Source of the DNA: Spirosoma sordidisoli
GTDB lineage: Bacteria; Bacteroidota; Bacteroidia; Cytophagales; Spirosomataceae
Length of the DNA: 64,000 nt
Assembly: GCF_004138325.1 (NCBI RefSeq)
Contig: NZ_SBLB01000009.1
Coordinates: 124,001-188,000, forward strand
Direction of reading: 5' to 3'
Part shown: piece by piece, positions 46,423 through 56,286 of the stretch
Position numbering within the stretch: position 1 is the stretch's first letter
Layout of the letters: each line of letters starts with the position of its first letter
Translations under genes and position numbers: made by a program
The notes under the pieces: model-generated
The model's input: the letters and a program-made list of their open reading frames with translations, nothing else
What the model was told of the DNA's origin: nothing
Database searches by the model: none

Positions 46423-48006
46423 TTATTGTTTATCCCACCATACCCGGGTCGTGAACAGGTCTGGACCCTGAACGGCAACGGCAGCGTTGTATTTAGCCGC
46501 ATTCCGGCTGGCTTCCGAAGCCGGATACCGCAACCGACGCATGATCGTTCCGCCGGTTTCGTTGCCGGGGAAGTTGGTCGGCGTCAGCACCGGGTAGCCC
46601 GTCCGGCGCCAGTTGGCGTATGCCTCGTACGAGTTCAGGAAGTTGACGGCCCAGTACTGGGTGCCGATCTGTTCCATCTGCTGAGCCGTGGTGCCGGTTG
46701 CCAGGTACGGATGGGCTGTCAGATAAGCCGTAATCGCACTTTGCGGTATCGTACCCCCAAACAGCGACATCATGCTCATGGCTGCGGTTACCCCGCGGTT
46801 GTAGTGCAGGGCCGCCTGGCCATCGCCCCAGCCACGCAGGGCGGCTTCGGCGAGCAGGTATTCAACCTCCGCATAGGTCTGGAACAGGGTCGGGGCCGAG
46901 TTGCTGGCGATCTTGTTCAGGTTAGCCTCGGAGTACTCGGTGATCGAATTGTCGTTCCAGCTCGGGATCAGGGTTTTGATCGTAGTCGCATCATAGCCAT
47001 TGGGCAGGCCCTTCTGCACAGTCGGGTTCGTGGCTGTTGCTTCGGCGGTGGCGCTGGCATTGCCCTGCCAGAGGGTAGCGATGAACGGCAGACGCGGGTC
47101 GTTGTTGTTCCTGAGGAAATCGACAAACGTCTTGCTCAGCTTGCTGTTGGCTTTCCCTTTCAGGTTGGCGGCATCGTACTCCTGGGTTCTGAGCGTGTTG
47201 GCGTCCAGGTTCCGCTTGTTGTCGTCGCCATCGGCATGGTTCAGCTTGGCAATGTCGTCGTTGCTCTGCATGACGCCCCCGGCAATGGCTTTCTTCACGT
47301 ACAACTCGGCTTTGGCCGGATCGACCTTGGTCAGGCGCATGCCCAGCCGCAGCATCATCGAGTAGGCAAACTTTTTCCATTTGGTCAGATCACCGCCATA
47401 GATCAGGTCAGACGTACCGTATCCCGTTTTGGTAGCGTCGAGGCCCTGGGCCGCCTGGTCCAGCTCGTTCAGCAAGTCGGCATAAATGTCGGCCTGCTTG
47501 TCGTACTTGGGCGAGAACGTGCTGCTCAGATAGCCTTTGCCCGCTTCCGAATACGGCACATCGCCATACAGATCGGTGATGCGGTGGTAGCCGAACACCC
47601 GCCAGATACGCGCCACATTGTACAGGGTCGACTGCGCCGGATTATCTTTCGTAATCGAAATAATCTGCTCCAGCTCTTTCACGTGCGACCCGTAAGCGGT
47701 TTCGAAAAAGGCATCCGAATAGGGTCCGTTATACAGGTATTTGTCGCCGGCCCAGTAGGGGTTCAGCGAGGCAAAATGCTGAATGATAGCCCCGGCATAG
47801 ATCAGGTTACCCCGGTGGTTCTCGTAGCCAGTACCCGCCGTTTTCACGATGCTGTACGAAAGCAGGTTCGGTACTACCGGCTCGGTCAGCGCGTTCGGGT
47901 TGGTATTGAGTTCTTCAAAACCCTGGTCACAGGACGACACCAGCAGGCTGGCTGCCAGTAAGGCCGTCAGGATAGGCAATCGTCTTTTTTTACTGTATGT
48001 CAACAT
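46423..48006 (-). CDS. SusD-like_2 family surface lipoprotein (pair B)
   Basis: 527 residues. Lipobox LLVSSC with lipidated Cys about 26, followed by FEELNTNPNALTEPVVPNLL, the standard SusD-like_2 opening. Central blocks are ITDLYGDVPYSEAGKGYL and LTKWKKFAYSMMLRLGMRL; the C-terminal NSYEAYANWRRTGYPVLTP is the usual end motif. It binds ligand at the cell surface and closes the SusC channel. It lies 27 bases after SusC pair B. The ligand is unknown; the following genes are not glycosidases. Confidence 0.94.
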   Translation of the reverse strand: MLTYSKKRRLPILTALLAASLLVSSCDQGFEELNTNPNALTEPVVPNLLSYSIVKTAGTGYENHRGNLIYAGAIIQHFASLNPYWAGDKYLYNGPYSDAFFETAYGSHVKELEQIISITKDNPAQSTLYNVARIWRVFGYHRITDLYGDVPYSEAGKGYLSSTFSPKYDKQADIYADLLNELDQAAQGLDATKTGYGTSDLIYGGDLTKWKKFAYSMMLRLGMRLTKVDPAKAELYVKKAIAGGVMQSNDDIAKLNHADGDDNKRNLDANTLRTQEYDAANLKGKANSKLSKTFVDFLRNNNDPRLPFIATLWQGNASATAEATATNPTVQKGLPNGYDATTIKTLIPSWNDNSITEYSEANLNKIASNSAPTLFQTYAEVEYLLAEAALRGWGDGQAALHYNRGVTAAMSMMSLFGGTIPQSAITAYLTAHPYLATGTTAQQMEQIGTQYWAVNFLNSYEAYANWRRTGYPVLTPTNFPGNETGGTIMRRLRYPASEASRNAAKYNAAVAVQGPDLFTTRVWWDKQ

Positions 48007-48033
48007 ATAAAAATGAGTTAAGATCGGTGGCTG

Positions 48034-51000
48034 TTAGAATTTAACCATCAGGTTCAGACCGTAGCTACGGGCCGGGGGCACACCAAACATTTCGAGTCCC
48101 TGACCATTGCCGCTGTTGTAGGTCGACTCCGGATCAACGTTCGGCACCTGGTTGTACAGAATCAGCAGGTTACGGGCAACGAGCGACAGGCTGGCCGACT
48201 GAATCGGGGTTTTGGCCAGGAACGTTCTCGGCAGCGAGTAGCCCAGCGTGAACTGACGCAGCTTGGCGAAATCGGAGCTGTACACAAACTGATCGGTGAT
48301 GGTTGTCAGGCCTTTGTAGTAATCCTGAACATCCTTGCCCGCGAAGGTTTTCGAGAAGGCGTCGCCTTTCGTGGTTACCCCCGTAACGGTCAGACCCGAC
48401 TCGCGACCAACCAGCGTCTCTTTCGACAGGCCGGTGCTGTAGGCGAAGTAGTTGGTAGCACTGTACAGTTTGCCACCGAATTTACCATCGACCAGGAAGC
48501 TCAGCGAGAAATTCTTGTAGGTGAAGGTATTGGTCAGACCCATCGTCAGGGGCGGAACACCCCGGCCCAGCATCGTGAACTCGCTCCGCATCGGGATACC
48601 GGTCGTTTCGTTGTACACAATGTTTCCGTTGGCATCGCGCATGGCTTTGTAGCCCGCAATCATCCCGTACGGCTGCCCTTCGAAGTGATAGATGTACGCA
48701 CTCTGGGTACGCGACTGATCCAACTCCAGCACTTTGATCTGATCCGAAATCTTGATGACTTTGTTGTCATTGTAGGCTACGTTGTAGGCCAGGTTCCAGG
48801 TAAAGCCGCTGTTGGTTTTGAAGGGCGTACCCGTCAGCAACAGCTCGATTCCTTTGTTGACCACTTCACCCACGTTCAGCAGGACTTTTCCGTAACCCGA
48901 CGCCGTCGAGGTCGAGGCTGCCACCGGATCGTTTTTCGTCACCCGCTTGTACAGGGTCAGGTCAACGCCCAGTTTGTTGTTGAACAGCTTGCCTTCCAGA
49001 CCCAGCTCGGTTGTGGTCGAGGTGTTGGGCTGCAGTAGGGCGTTCGGGATGGTACCGTCGTTGGTATTGATCTTCATCAGCGGCACCCCGCCAATGTACG
49101 AATTGGCTTCGAGGCCATAGGTCAGGTTGAGCGCATACGGGTTCGGGTAACCGCCACCCACCTGGGCGATCGAAGCGCGTACCTTACCGTAGTTCAGCCA
49201 GTTGCCCCGGTTACGAAGCACGTCGGAGAACGCAAAGCTCAAACCCGCCGAGGGGTAGAACAGGCTGTTGTTGGCCTTGGCCAGCGTCGAGAACCAGTCC
49301 TGGCGACCGGTCAGGGTCAGGAACAGAACGTTCTGATAGCCGATATCGGTCGATGCGAAGAGCGAGTTGATCCCGAAACCATTGTACGAATAGCCCGGCG
49401 TTTTGTTGATCGTGTTGTCCAGGAAGTAGTTGAACGGTACGTTGAACTGGCTGCCCCGGAAACTCATCTCCTCCGTTGACCGGCGCATGCGGTTTCCACC
49501 GGCGATGGCGTTCACCGATAAGGGGCCGAAATCCTTGTTGAAGCCCAGCAATACCTCCGAGTTGGTTTCCTGAATCTGAACCTGCCGACGGCTCATAGCG
49601 CCGAGGGTCGAGTAAGCCAGACCCGTTGGTTCGATATCGAGGTACTTCAGCTGGTTGTTGTCGGTACCAACCCGGCCCCGCAGGTACAGGAAGTCGGTGA
49701 TGTTGTACCGCAGACTGAACGACCCGAGGAACCGGTTCCGGATATCGGTGTTCTTTACTTTGTTGACCACAAAGTAAGGGTTCTGCGCATACACGTTGCT
49801 GTTCCAGAGTGCTTCGTATCCCCGGCTGTCATAACCCGGATCCAGGCTACGGATGTCTACGTTCGTAGCAACCATCTGTACGGCGTAGTTCGGATTTTTA
49901 GGTGTGTCAGACAAATACGTCCGGTTGTTGCCTTCTTCCACGTTGTACTGACCAACCCCTTCGAAGACCACTTTCTTCGACAGGTTGGCGTTTGCGCTCA
50001 GGTTGAACGACTTCCGGTTGAAGCCGGCATTGGGTACAACGCTTTTCGAATCCAGGTTAGACGCCGAGAAACGGAAACTGGCCGTTTCGTTGCCACCGGC
50101 TACCGCTACCGTGTTGGTAAAGGTGCTGCCGGCGTTGTAGAAGTTCTTCACATTGTCGCGCTGGGGCGAATACGGACGACTCACGCCGTCGAATTGTACC
50201 ACCGGCGAGCCATCCAGTTTCGCGCCCCATGACTGAACGCCATAGGCAATGGCTTCATCTTTGGTGGCCGGTTTAACTCCTCTGAACCCCGAGCCGTATT
50301 CATACTGCCAGTCGGTCAGGTTGAACGGACGATCCATGGTGTAGGTACCGTTATATTCAACGCCGATGCCCTTCTGGCCTTTACCCGTCTTGGTCGTGAT
50401 CAGAATAACCCCGTTCGATGCACGGGAGCCGTAGAGAGCGGCCGCCGTACCGCCTTTCAGTACCGAAATCGTCTCGATATCGTCGGGGTTGATACTGTTC
50501 AGACCATCGCCCGAGTCGTTACCACCCCACATACCGGCCGAGTTTACGTTGGTATTATCGATGGGTACACCATTGATCACGTACAAAGGCTGGTTGTTAC
50601 CACTGAGCGAACCGTTACCACGGATAATAACCCGGCTCGATCCTGCCGGACCCGTAGCCGTGCTGGTAGCGTTCAGACCGGCCACCCGGCCAGCCAGTGC
50701 ATTACCCAGGTTAATTTCCCGCGCCTGGGTCAGATTCGACCCCTGCACCTCCGTCACCGCATACGAGAGTACTTTCTTGTCTTTGGCAATACCCAAAGCC
50801 GTGACAACCACCTCGTCGAGTGTTCTGTCGCTCACCGCCAGCGTAACGTTGAGGGTCGTCTGATCGCCCACCGTAATCTCCTGAGCCTGAAAGCCCAGCG
50901 CCTGAACAACCAGTACGTTTCCTTTGGCTGCGGTGATGGTAAACCGGCCTTCGGCGTCGGTAACGGTACCCCTGTTCGTTCCCTTGATCAGAACGTTAGC

Positions 51001-51129
51001 GCCAGGAATCACATCAGTGGCATTCTCGGACACTTTCCCCTGTATACTTACTTGCTGGGCCTGAGCCAGACAGCAGCTGAGCAGGAAGAAGGTCAACAAA
51101 TACGTAAACCTGTTTCTACATTCTCTCAT
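48034..51129 (-). CDS. SusC/RagA-family TonB-linked outer-membrane protein (pair B)
   Basis: 1031 residues. Signal peptide about 1-24 (SCCLAQAQ). Carboxypeptidase-regulatory-like domain about 26-105 (SIQGKVSENATDVIPGANV). TonB box LDEVVVTALGIAKDKK; plug with GNALAGRVAGLNAT, NQPLYVINGVPIDNTN and GGTAAALYGSRASNGVILIT; barrel ending SYGLNLMVKF. It heads an operon SusC-SusD-VCBS-haloperoxidase-like. It is preceded by a 591-base AT-rich gap with a long predicted leader. TonB-driven import of a SusD-bound ligand is inferred from the family; the substrate is not evident. Confidence 0.95.
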   Translation of the reverse strand: MRECRNRFTYLLTFFLLSCCLAQAQQVSIQGKVSENATDVIPGANVLIKGTNRGTVTDAEGRFTITAAKGNVLVVQALGFQAQEITVGDQTTLNVTLAVSDRTLDEVVVTALGIAKDKKVLSYAVTEVQGSNLTQAREINLGNALAGRVAGLNATSTATGPAGSSRVIIRGNGSLSGNNQPLYVINGVPIDNTNVNSAGMWGGNDSGDGLNSINPDDIETISVLKGGTAAALYGSRASNGVILITTKTGKGQKGIGVEYNGTYTMDRPFNLTDWQYEYGSGFRGVKPATKDEAIAYGVQSWGAKLDGSPVVQFDGVSRPYSPQRDNVKNFYNAGSTFTNTVAVAGGNETASFRFSASNLDSKSVVPNAGFNRKSFNLSANANLSKKVVFEGVGQYNVEEGNNRTYLSDTPKNPNYAVQMVATNVDIRSLDPGYDSRGYEALWNSNVYAQNPYFVVNKVKNTDIRNRFLGSFSLRYNITDFLYLRGRVGTDNNQLKYLDIEPTGLAYSTLGAMSRRQVQIQETNSEVLLGFNKDFGPLSVNAIAGGNRMRRSTEEMSFRGSQFNVPFNYFLDNTINKTPGYSYNGFGINSLFASTDIGYQNVLFLTLTGRQDWFSTLAKANNSLFYPSAGLSFAFSDVLRNRGNWLNYGKVRASIAQVGGGYPNPYALNLTYGLEANSYIGGVPLMKINTNDGTIPNALLQPNTSTTTELGLEGKLFNNKLGVDLTLYKRVTKNDPVAASTSTASGYGKVLLNVGEVVNKGIELLLTGTPFKTNSGFTWNLAYNVAYNDNKVIKISDQIKVLELDQSRTQSAYIYHFEGQPYGMIAGYKAMRDANGNIVYNETTGIPMRSEFTMLGRGVPPLTMGLTNTFTYKNFSLSFLVDGKFGGKLYSATNYFAYSTGLSKETLVGRESGLTVTGVTTKGDAFSKTFAGKDVQDYYKGLTTITDQFVYSSDFAKLRQFTLGYSLPRTFLAKTPIQSASLSLVARNLLILYNQVPNVDPESTYNSGNGQGLEMFGVPPARSYGLNLMVKF

Positions 51130-51720
51130 GTGTTTTTAAGTTATGGTTATAGATTAACTGTACTGGGGTTGATTCAATCACGATGGTGTCCCGACGGGTT
51201 TGCCAAACCGGCTCTGTCCGGTTGCTGTTCATGGCCAGTAGCGATCGCTGGCGATTACGCAGATTATTACTCAAGCATGGCAGGCAAGCGCCTGGAGTTG
51301 CCCGTTTTCCTACGTATAAGACTGGTACAAGCTGAGTTAACCGTATATTAACTTTTATAAAATTTTGCAAAAAGACGTTTATATGACCCAAAATCGGGAT
51401 ACAACGCTTTTGCACCGCATAATCTTTGCACTGCCTATACCAGAGACAAATATATCAGCGATTTTTAAAATATTTTTTTAAATAGACGGATTGATGACGT
51501 TATTTTTCATAATATTTGCCAAGTTATACTATTAATTATTAAAATACAATATTTACGGGCTATATGTGCTTTAAAGAGTAGTATTGATTACTAATTATAT
51601 TAGTGACCTATTTCAACACATTGGTGTATGTTAAGCCAGGATTAAGCCATAGTAAGTACATATACCCGGCTCCATTTGCCCATTTACTTAAAAGGCTAGT
51701 TAATACTACCCGTAAAATCG
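51130..51720 (-). other. AT-rich intergenic region and long SusC leader (pair B)
   Basis: 591 bases with no supported gene. The part from about 51420 to 51670 is very AT-rich (runs of A and T around 51460-51485). A -7 element at 51447-51454 would give a leader of about 310 bases, similar in length to the leader of pair A. The leader contains ATTGAATCAACC on the minus strand (51178-51167), the same 12-mer as in the pair A leader, and a GCGATCGC palindrome near 51242-51249. No known riboswitch is recognised. Confidence 0.5.
51447..51454 (-). promoter_or_regulatory. -7 element of SusC pair B
   Basis: The minus strand reads TATATTTG, identical to the -7 element of SusC pair A at 4720-4727. It sits 318 bases before the ATG at 51129. 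The upstream 30 bases are A/T-rich and no TTG is seen at -33. Confidence 0.45.
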
Positions 51721-54231
51721 TCAAGGAATCAGTTGCCACTCATTGGTAAAAAATCCGGCTGTTTTTAACCCCTCTCCCCCCTTGAGCAGCATGTCCAGAC
51801 CAAAAACCATGTAATCCGGGAATCCACTGGCACCGGCAAAATATTGATTGGCTAATGCTGCTTTCATGCCCTTCAGTCCGGTTCCACTAACCACCGCCAC
51901 CGAGGCTGTGGCTGACCCCTTGATCGGCCAGACAAAGTAGGTGGCCAGATCATCGCCCTGCCACTGCTGACCGCCCACCTGTATCCGATTCCGCTGCACC
52001 TGAATTGGACTATCAGCCAGCAACAGCGACCAGGCGGCATTGGTATTGGCATTACCGAACAGGATAACGCCCCGGTTGGCATGGGTAACCAGGGAGAAAT
52101 CGGTGTCCGGAATAATATCGACGGAGCCGTTGCCGCGGTAGTACCAGGTTTCAGCGTCGTAGCGGGCTTTTTGCCAGCTCCAGTCGTTCTCTTCTTTTGT
52201 TCCGCGGGTGCTGTAGACAAACACCATGTTGTGGTTGAAGCCATCTTTGAAGGTGCCGTACCGGTGTGGGCCCTTGTGCGCCAGACTGGCAGGGGGTACG
52301 ATGCGCCAGCCGTTGGTGTCTTTGCGGACGTGCAGCGTGTCATGGCTGCTCCGGGTCTGGTAGTCGAGCGCAGGCAGACTATCCAGAGCGATTGTCAGGC
52401 GGGTGTCAGTACCGAAGTCGTCCAGGGCCAGTTTCAACTGGGTTACGTTGGTCGTTTTGCCCGTTATGGCCCGGTCGGTCCGGCTAAGCTGAATGCGACT
52501 GTACAACAGCGGCTGACTCTGCTGCTCGATCGACGCCCACCGGAAGGAAGCGGATATACCCGGATTAGCCGTGGTGAAATCAATAGTATTGACCAGTGAG
52601 TCGGCCAGGCGCTGATGCCAGCGGAAATAATCGAACAGCGGTGGCCAGTCAACGCTATGATCGCCAAACCAGTGACTACCGCCCGGGTACTCGTAATAGC
52701 TCATGTCTGGCTGGGTACTACCCAGGAGTTTGCGCATCTGCCGCGCATACGAAACCGGAACCGTGCGGTCAGCGTCGCCGTGAAAGATGTACACCCCCAC
52801 GGGTTTATAATTGGTCGTCAGCTTGAGGACATCGCTCTGGTTGCCCGCCCGCAAGAGCGTTTGTTCGAGTGGGTTACGGCTCGTGTCGGGGATAACTCCA
52901 TCGGCAGAACCGTATTCTTTCAGGGTCGGGTAGCCCGCGCAGGGAGCAATAGCGGCCCACTTGTCGGGATAGGTAGCGCCCAGAAACCAGGTGCCGTGGC
53001 CCCCCATCGAATGCCCGGTCAGATAAATACGGGCGGGGTCCGGTTTAAACTGCCTACGGGCCAGGTCTAACACTTCGAGGGCATCGAGCCGGCCCCAGTC
53101 CTCCCAGTTGAACCCCCGCGGTCGGCGATTGGTAGCCGCCACCAGCGTTCCCCACGCCTTGGATTTGTAGGCACGTGCCTGTCCCGACGCTTCGACCCCA
53201 GCCCCATGAACCGACAAAAACAGAGCGGCAGCTCCGGTCCCGGAAGTGGGTGGCGTTACCGAATAATATTGAAGACTCCCGTCGATCGCGCTGATAAAGG
53301 TTTTGCTATACGACGCCCCCGGCCCCACGGCCTCTACCGCTATCGAAGCCTGTTCGAGCCGTTTTCCCTGCTGGCGCAGCAGCAGCCCGCAGGTATGCGA
53401 CCCCGCCGTTTTGATCGCGCTGCCATCGAAACCAAAAACAACTTTCCGGCTCGACAGGGCCGGAATGGCAGGCAGTTCGACTGTTACCTCCCGGCCACCC
53501 AGCTGGCTGGTCAGTTGCAGGCCCGTCAGTCGGGCATTTGTTGTGTTGATTACGACCACAGCGCCCTGCAGGGAAGTATTGGGTTCGCCCAGCCGGATGC
53601 TGGGCAGCGTTGGATCGTCGGTGCGGAGCAGAACTGCTTTGTCAGGAAAAACCAGGGACGCGCTCACGCCCACCCCGCGCACATACAATTCGTTAAGGCC
53701 TTTTCTAAGTTTTACGGGTATATGCAGGTAGCCCATGCTGTAGGCATCGCCCATGTGTAGCTCCCCGTTGACATAGACATTGCTGTTCCCCCTGATGTTC
53801 AGGATAGCGACCTGCTCCTTTCTGGCTTCGTAAGTGAGATAGGTATATCCCCCACCACTGCCCAGCCCGCCCCGCAGACTGCCTGTCGTCACGCCCGGAC
53901 CGGCTGGCGCTCCGCCGTTTACACGAAACGCGCTGGATGGACGAAGGCGGTTCAGACTATCGGCAGTTACGGTTTGCCAGCGGATTTCCTGACCCTGTTC
54001 GTTCATGCCAAACAGAGAGCCTTCTTTGGGTTGCCGGAGGGTGCTGGTATACAGCTGATAGGCGAGCGGATCGGTATAGACCGCTTCGCGGCCGTAGCGG
54101 CTCCCTGTCAGAGCCACCAGCCCGTTCTTGAACTGGTAGGTGTTGGCCGGGTTGGGTGCCGGACTAACCTGGGCCAGGGTACAGTCGATCAGAAGCAGAA
54201 AACCAAGGAAAGTGAGGTACAGGTTACGCAT
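51721..54231 (-). CDS. Exported alpha/beta-hydrolase, prolyl-oligopeptidase/carbohydrate-esterase type
   Basis: 836 residues from the ATG at 54231 (a GTG upstream is ignored). Signal peptide about 1-20 (IDCTLAQ). The N-terminal 300 residues are beta-rich, with a sandwich-like segment GNSNVYVNGELHMGDAYSMG resembling the jelly-roll modules of PUL enzymes. The alpha/beta-hydrolase core (about 320-550) has Ser408 in GHSMGGHGTWFLG, Asp488 in HGDADRTVP and His520 in GGSHWF. A C-terminal beta-rich region of about 280 residues follows, of unknown fold. It could be a peptidase S9-like enzyme or a polysaccharide esterase (acetyl or feruloyl); location after a GH26 mannanase favours an esterase. The 215-base gap upstream may hold its own promoter. 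Confidence 0.75.
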   Translation of the reverse strand: MRNLYLTFLGFLLLIDCTLAQVSPAPNPANTYQFKNGLVALTGSRYGREAVYTDPLAYQLYTSTLRQPKEGSLFGMNEQGQEIRWQTVTADSLNRLRPSSAFRVNGGAPAGPGVTTGSLRGGLGSGGGYTYLTYEARKEQVAILNIRGNSNVYVNGELHMGDAYSMGYLHIPVKLRKGLNELYVRGVGVSASLVFPDKAVLLRTDDPTLPSIRLGEPNTSLQGAVVVINTTNARLTGLQLTSQLGGREVTVELPAIPALSSRKVVFGFDGSAIKTAGSHTCGLLLRQQGKRLEQASIAVEAVGPGASYSKTFISAIDGSLQYYSVTPPTSGTGAAALFLSVHGAGVEASGQARAYKSKAWGTLVAATNRRPRGFNWEDWGRLDALEVLDLARRQFKPDPARIYLTGHSMGGHGTWFLGATYPDKWAAIAPCAGYPTLKEYGSADGVIPDTSRNPLEQTLLRAGNQSDVLKLTTNYKPVGVYIFHGDADRTVPVSYARQMRKLLGSTQPDMSYYEYPGGSHWFGDHSVDWPPLFDYFRWHQRLADSLVNTIDFTTANPGISASFRWASIEQQSQPLLYSRIQLSRTDRAITGKTTNVTQLKLALDDFGTDTRLTIALDSLPALDYQTRSSHDTLHVRKDTNGWRIVPPASLAHKGPHRYGTFKDGFNHNMVFVYSTRGTKEENDWSWQKARYDAETWYYRGNGSVDIIPDTDFSLVTHANRGVILFGNANTNAAWSLLLADSPIQVQRNRIQVGGQQWQGDDLATYFVWPIKGSATASVAVVSGTGLKGMKAALANQYFAGASGFPDYMVFGLDMLLKGGEGLKTAGFFTNEWQLIP

Positions 54232-54446
54232 AAGCAGGGGGATGTTTTTTTGGCAGACAACCAGCCGGGCCTGCACCCACCCCACCCTCGATCAGGTGCC
54301 TGTCTGGTGAGTTGCCCGCCCAAATCTATCCCGCAATTCGAACATCCTGCTAACGCTAACCCCGGCCTAATACGGATTGGCCAAAATATTAGTAATGCCT
54401 ATAGAATAAATGCAATATCTGCGCCTTTTAGCGACCCACCCGGTTC

Positions 54447-56177
54447 CTAGTAGTTGACAATCCGGAACGTACTGACACCCCGAGGACTGCTGACCTGCAG
54501 AAAATAAACGCCCGCCCGCAGGGTTGGTGGCAGCTTTTGCCGGATCACCCGGGTGGTCGATTCTACAGTCCGCTCCAGCACGCGTGAACCGCGCAGGTCC
54601 GTTACCAGTAACGTCAGGGGTATCTGGTCGGGGTTGGTAAGTTCAAGCTGAATCTGATCGCCCTGGATTGGATTTCCGAGCAGGGTCAGCTGAAACGGAG
54701 ACGACGGTTCTACGCTGGTCACCAACCCGGGGGATGCCAGCCGCCAGTTGGGCAACTCATCGCGCGTAATGACATCGGCATCGGTAAAGACCGCCTGTAG
54801 GGACGGAATGGGTTGCTTTTTTATGTAATCCGTCCCCGTCCAGACCGAAAACCAGGACCACCAGGTGCCAAACCCGCGGACGGTACTGGCGTTGGGCACA
54901 TGGCCGGTTTCTGACAGGGTAATCAGCTTTTTGCCGTTAAGCTGATCCAGCGCGCTCTTCCAGTTACCGCTCAGGTTGGCCGACGCATCGGCATACACGT
55001 CCAGCCCGACCACGTCGACAAATGAATCGCCCGGGTACCAGTCGACATTGAACGTATCAGTTGCGGTATAGACCCAGATCAGATTATGCAGATTATGGTA
55101 ATTGGTCAGCCGGTCGTAGGTCAACCGCCAAAGCTCCCGAAACGGTCCCGCTCCCTTGGCGCCCCACCAGAACCAGCCACCCGGCGCTTCGTGCAGCGGT
55201 CTCCAGAGCACCGGCACGTCGGCAGCCTGAAACTTTTTTAGCTGGTCGGCAATCGCATCGATATCGCGTAGCAGGAGTTTGTATCGATCACTGCTTTTAT
55301 CAGCGAGAGCCGCCGACAGATCAAACGTGGTGGCTTCGGTATAAAAACCACGCCACCAAAGCTTGTCGGGGGCCTGATTGATCAGATCGGATGGGGCGTT
55401 CCAGTGCCACATCAGGCTGATGATGCCTCTCCCCTCTCCTTTCCTGGCCCAGTCGATGATAGCCTCGCTGGTGCGGAGAGGTCTGGCTCCGTTGGCAACC
55501 CGGCTGGGCGAGTAGTCGATCAGATCGAAGGCTCCGATGGCCGGTTCTTTGCCGGTCTTTTCGAGGATGTACTCCACATCGTCCTGCTGACCCGAAATTA
55601 CCTTGCGGCCGTATTGATCGACCAGGTACGAAAAAAGTCCGCGCGTCGACGCCGTCGCCTGGGCGTCGGTCAGTGTTTTGGGAGGTTGAATGGGTATAGT
55701 GGGAACGGTTGGTGTGGCCAGCAGGTAATCGACATCGTAATAGCCCCATCCTGTAGATAGGGTCAATCTGTTCGCGCCCTCCCGAAGCATGAAGATGCCC
55801 AGACTGGCCGTACTGAACGAAGCACGTTGCCTGAGCGTTGCCGACCCTTTCTCCGCATTGAGTTGAAAATCAATCCCTTTGTCCCCAAAAGGAGATGCAT
55901 ATCCGATGCGTAGCTCATAAAGGCCCGCTTTGGCGTTGATCGTCAATACGAGATTGTCGGTGGGCTGGTCAAACCCGGTCACATAGCCGGTGCCGGAGAA
56001 TCCCGCCGTAGCAGTGGCGATGGTGACGCCCGTCAGCACGCCGGTTTCGGCTTCGATCCGAACCGGGTCAGCCGCGCCCCAGGCCAGTCCGGACCGCATG
56101 AAACCGGCCAGAAACGCCAGAAAAAGGACGTGTTTGGTAAGCAGTCCCCAAAAAGGGCTGATCGGTTCTGGATGCAT
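54447..56177 (-). CDS. GH26 beta-mannanase with N-terminal CBM and T9SS sorting domain
   Basis: 576 residues. Signal peptide within about 1-35 (HVLFLAFLAGFMRSGLAWGA). CBM35/CBM6-like sandwich about 38-155 (VRIEAETGVLTGVTIATA, GANRLTLSTGWGYYDVDYL). GH26 barrel about 170-480: acid/base Glu330 in RPLHEAPGGWFWWG and nucleophile Glu423 in LSETGHVP. The last 80 residues form a type A T9SS C-terminal sorting domain ending RAGVYFLQVSSPRGVSTFRI. The protein is therefore expected on the cell surface or outside, cutting mannan into pieces for the SusC/SusD pair C encoded upstream. It lies 109 bases after the TIG lipoprotein. Confidence 0.94.
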   Translation of the reverse strand: MHPEPISPFWGLLTKHVLFLAFLAGFMRSGLAWGAADPVRIEAETGVLTGVTIATATAGFSGTGYVTGFDQPTDNLVLTINAKAGLYELRIGYASPFGDKGIDFQLNAEKGSATLRQRASFSTASLGIFMLREGANRLTLSTGWGYYDVDYLLATPTVPTIPIQPPKTLTDAQATASTRGLFSYLVDQYGRKVISGQQDDVEYILEKTGKEPAIGAFDLIDYSPSRVANGARPLRTSEAIIDWARKGEGRGIISLMWHWNAPSDLINQAPDKLWWRGFYTEATTFDLSAALADKSSDRYKLLLRDIDAIADQLKKFQAADVPVLWRPLHEAPGGWFWWGAKGAGPFRELWRLTYDRLTNYHNLHNLIWVYTATDTFNVDWYPGDSFVDVVGLDVYADASANLSGNWKSALDQLNGKKLITLSETGHVPNASTVRGFGTWWSWFSVWTGTDYIKKQPIPSLQAVFTDADVITRDELPNWRLASPGLVTSVEPSSPFQLTLLGNPIQGDQIQLELTNPDQIPLTLLVTDLRGSRVLERTVESTTRVIRQKLPPTLRAGVYFLQVSSPRGVSTFRIVNY

Positions 56178-56286
56178 GAAAAGAAAAGGTACAGGTTGAG
56201 GATCAGAAAAGGTAAGGGCCGGTATTGGGCATTGTTCGGTATAAAACGGGCGATCCGTCCTGTCGACAAATCGCCCTTTTGGTTGT

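Noticed and set aside
46426-47961. 511-codon open frame on the plus strand
   Set aside because: It lies wholly antisense to the SusD pair B gene, has no signal or domain, and its composition follows from GC-rich third codon positions of the real gene.
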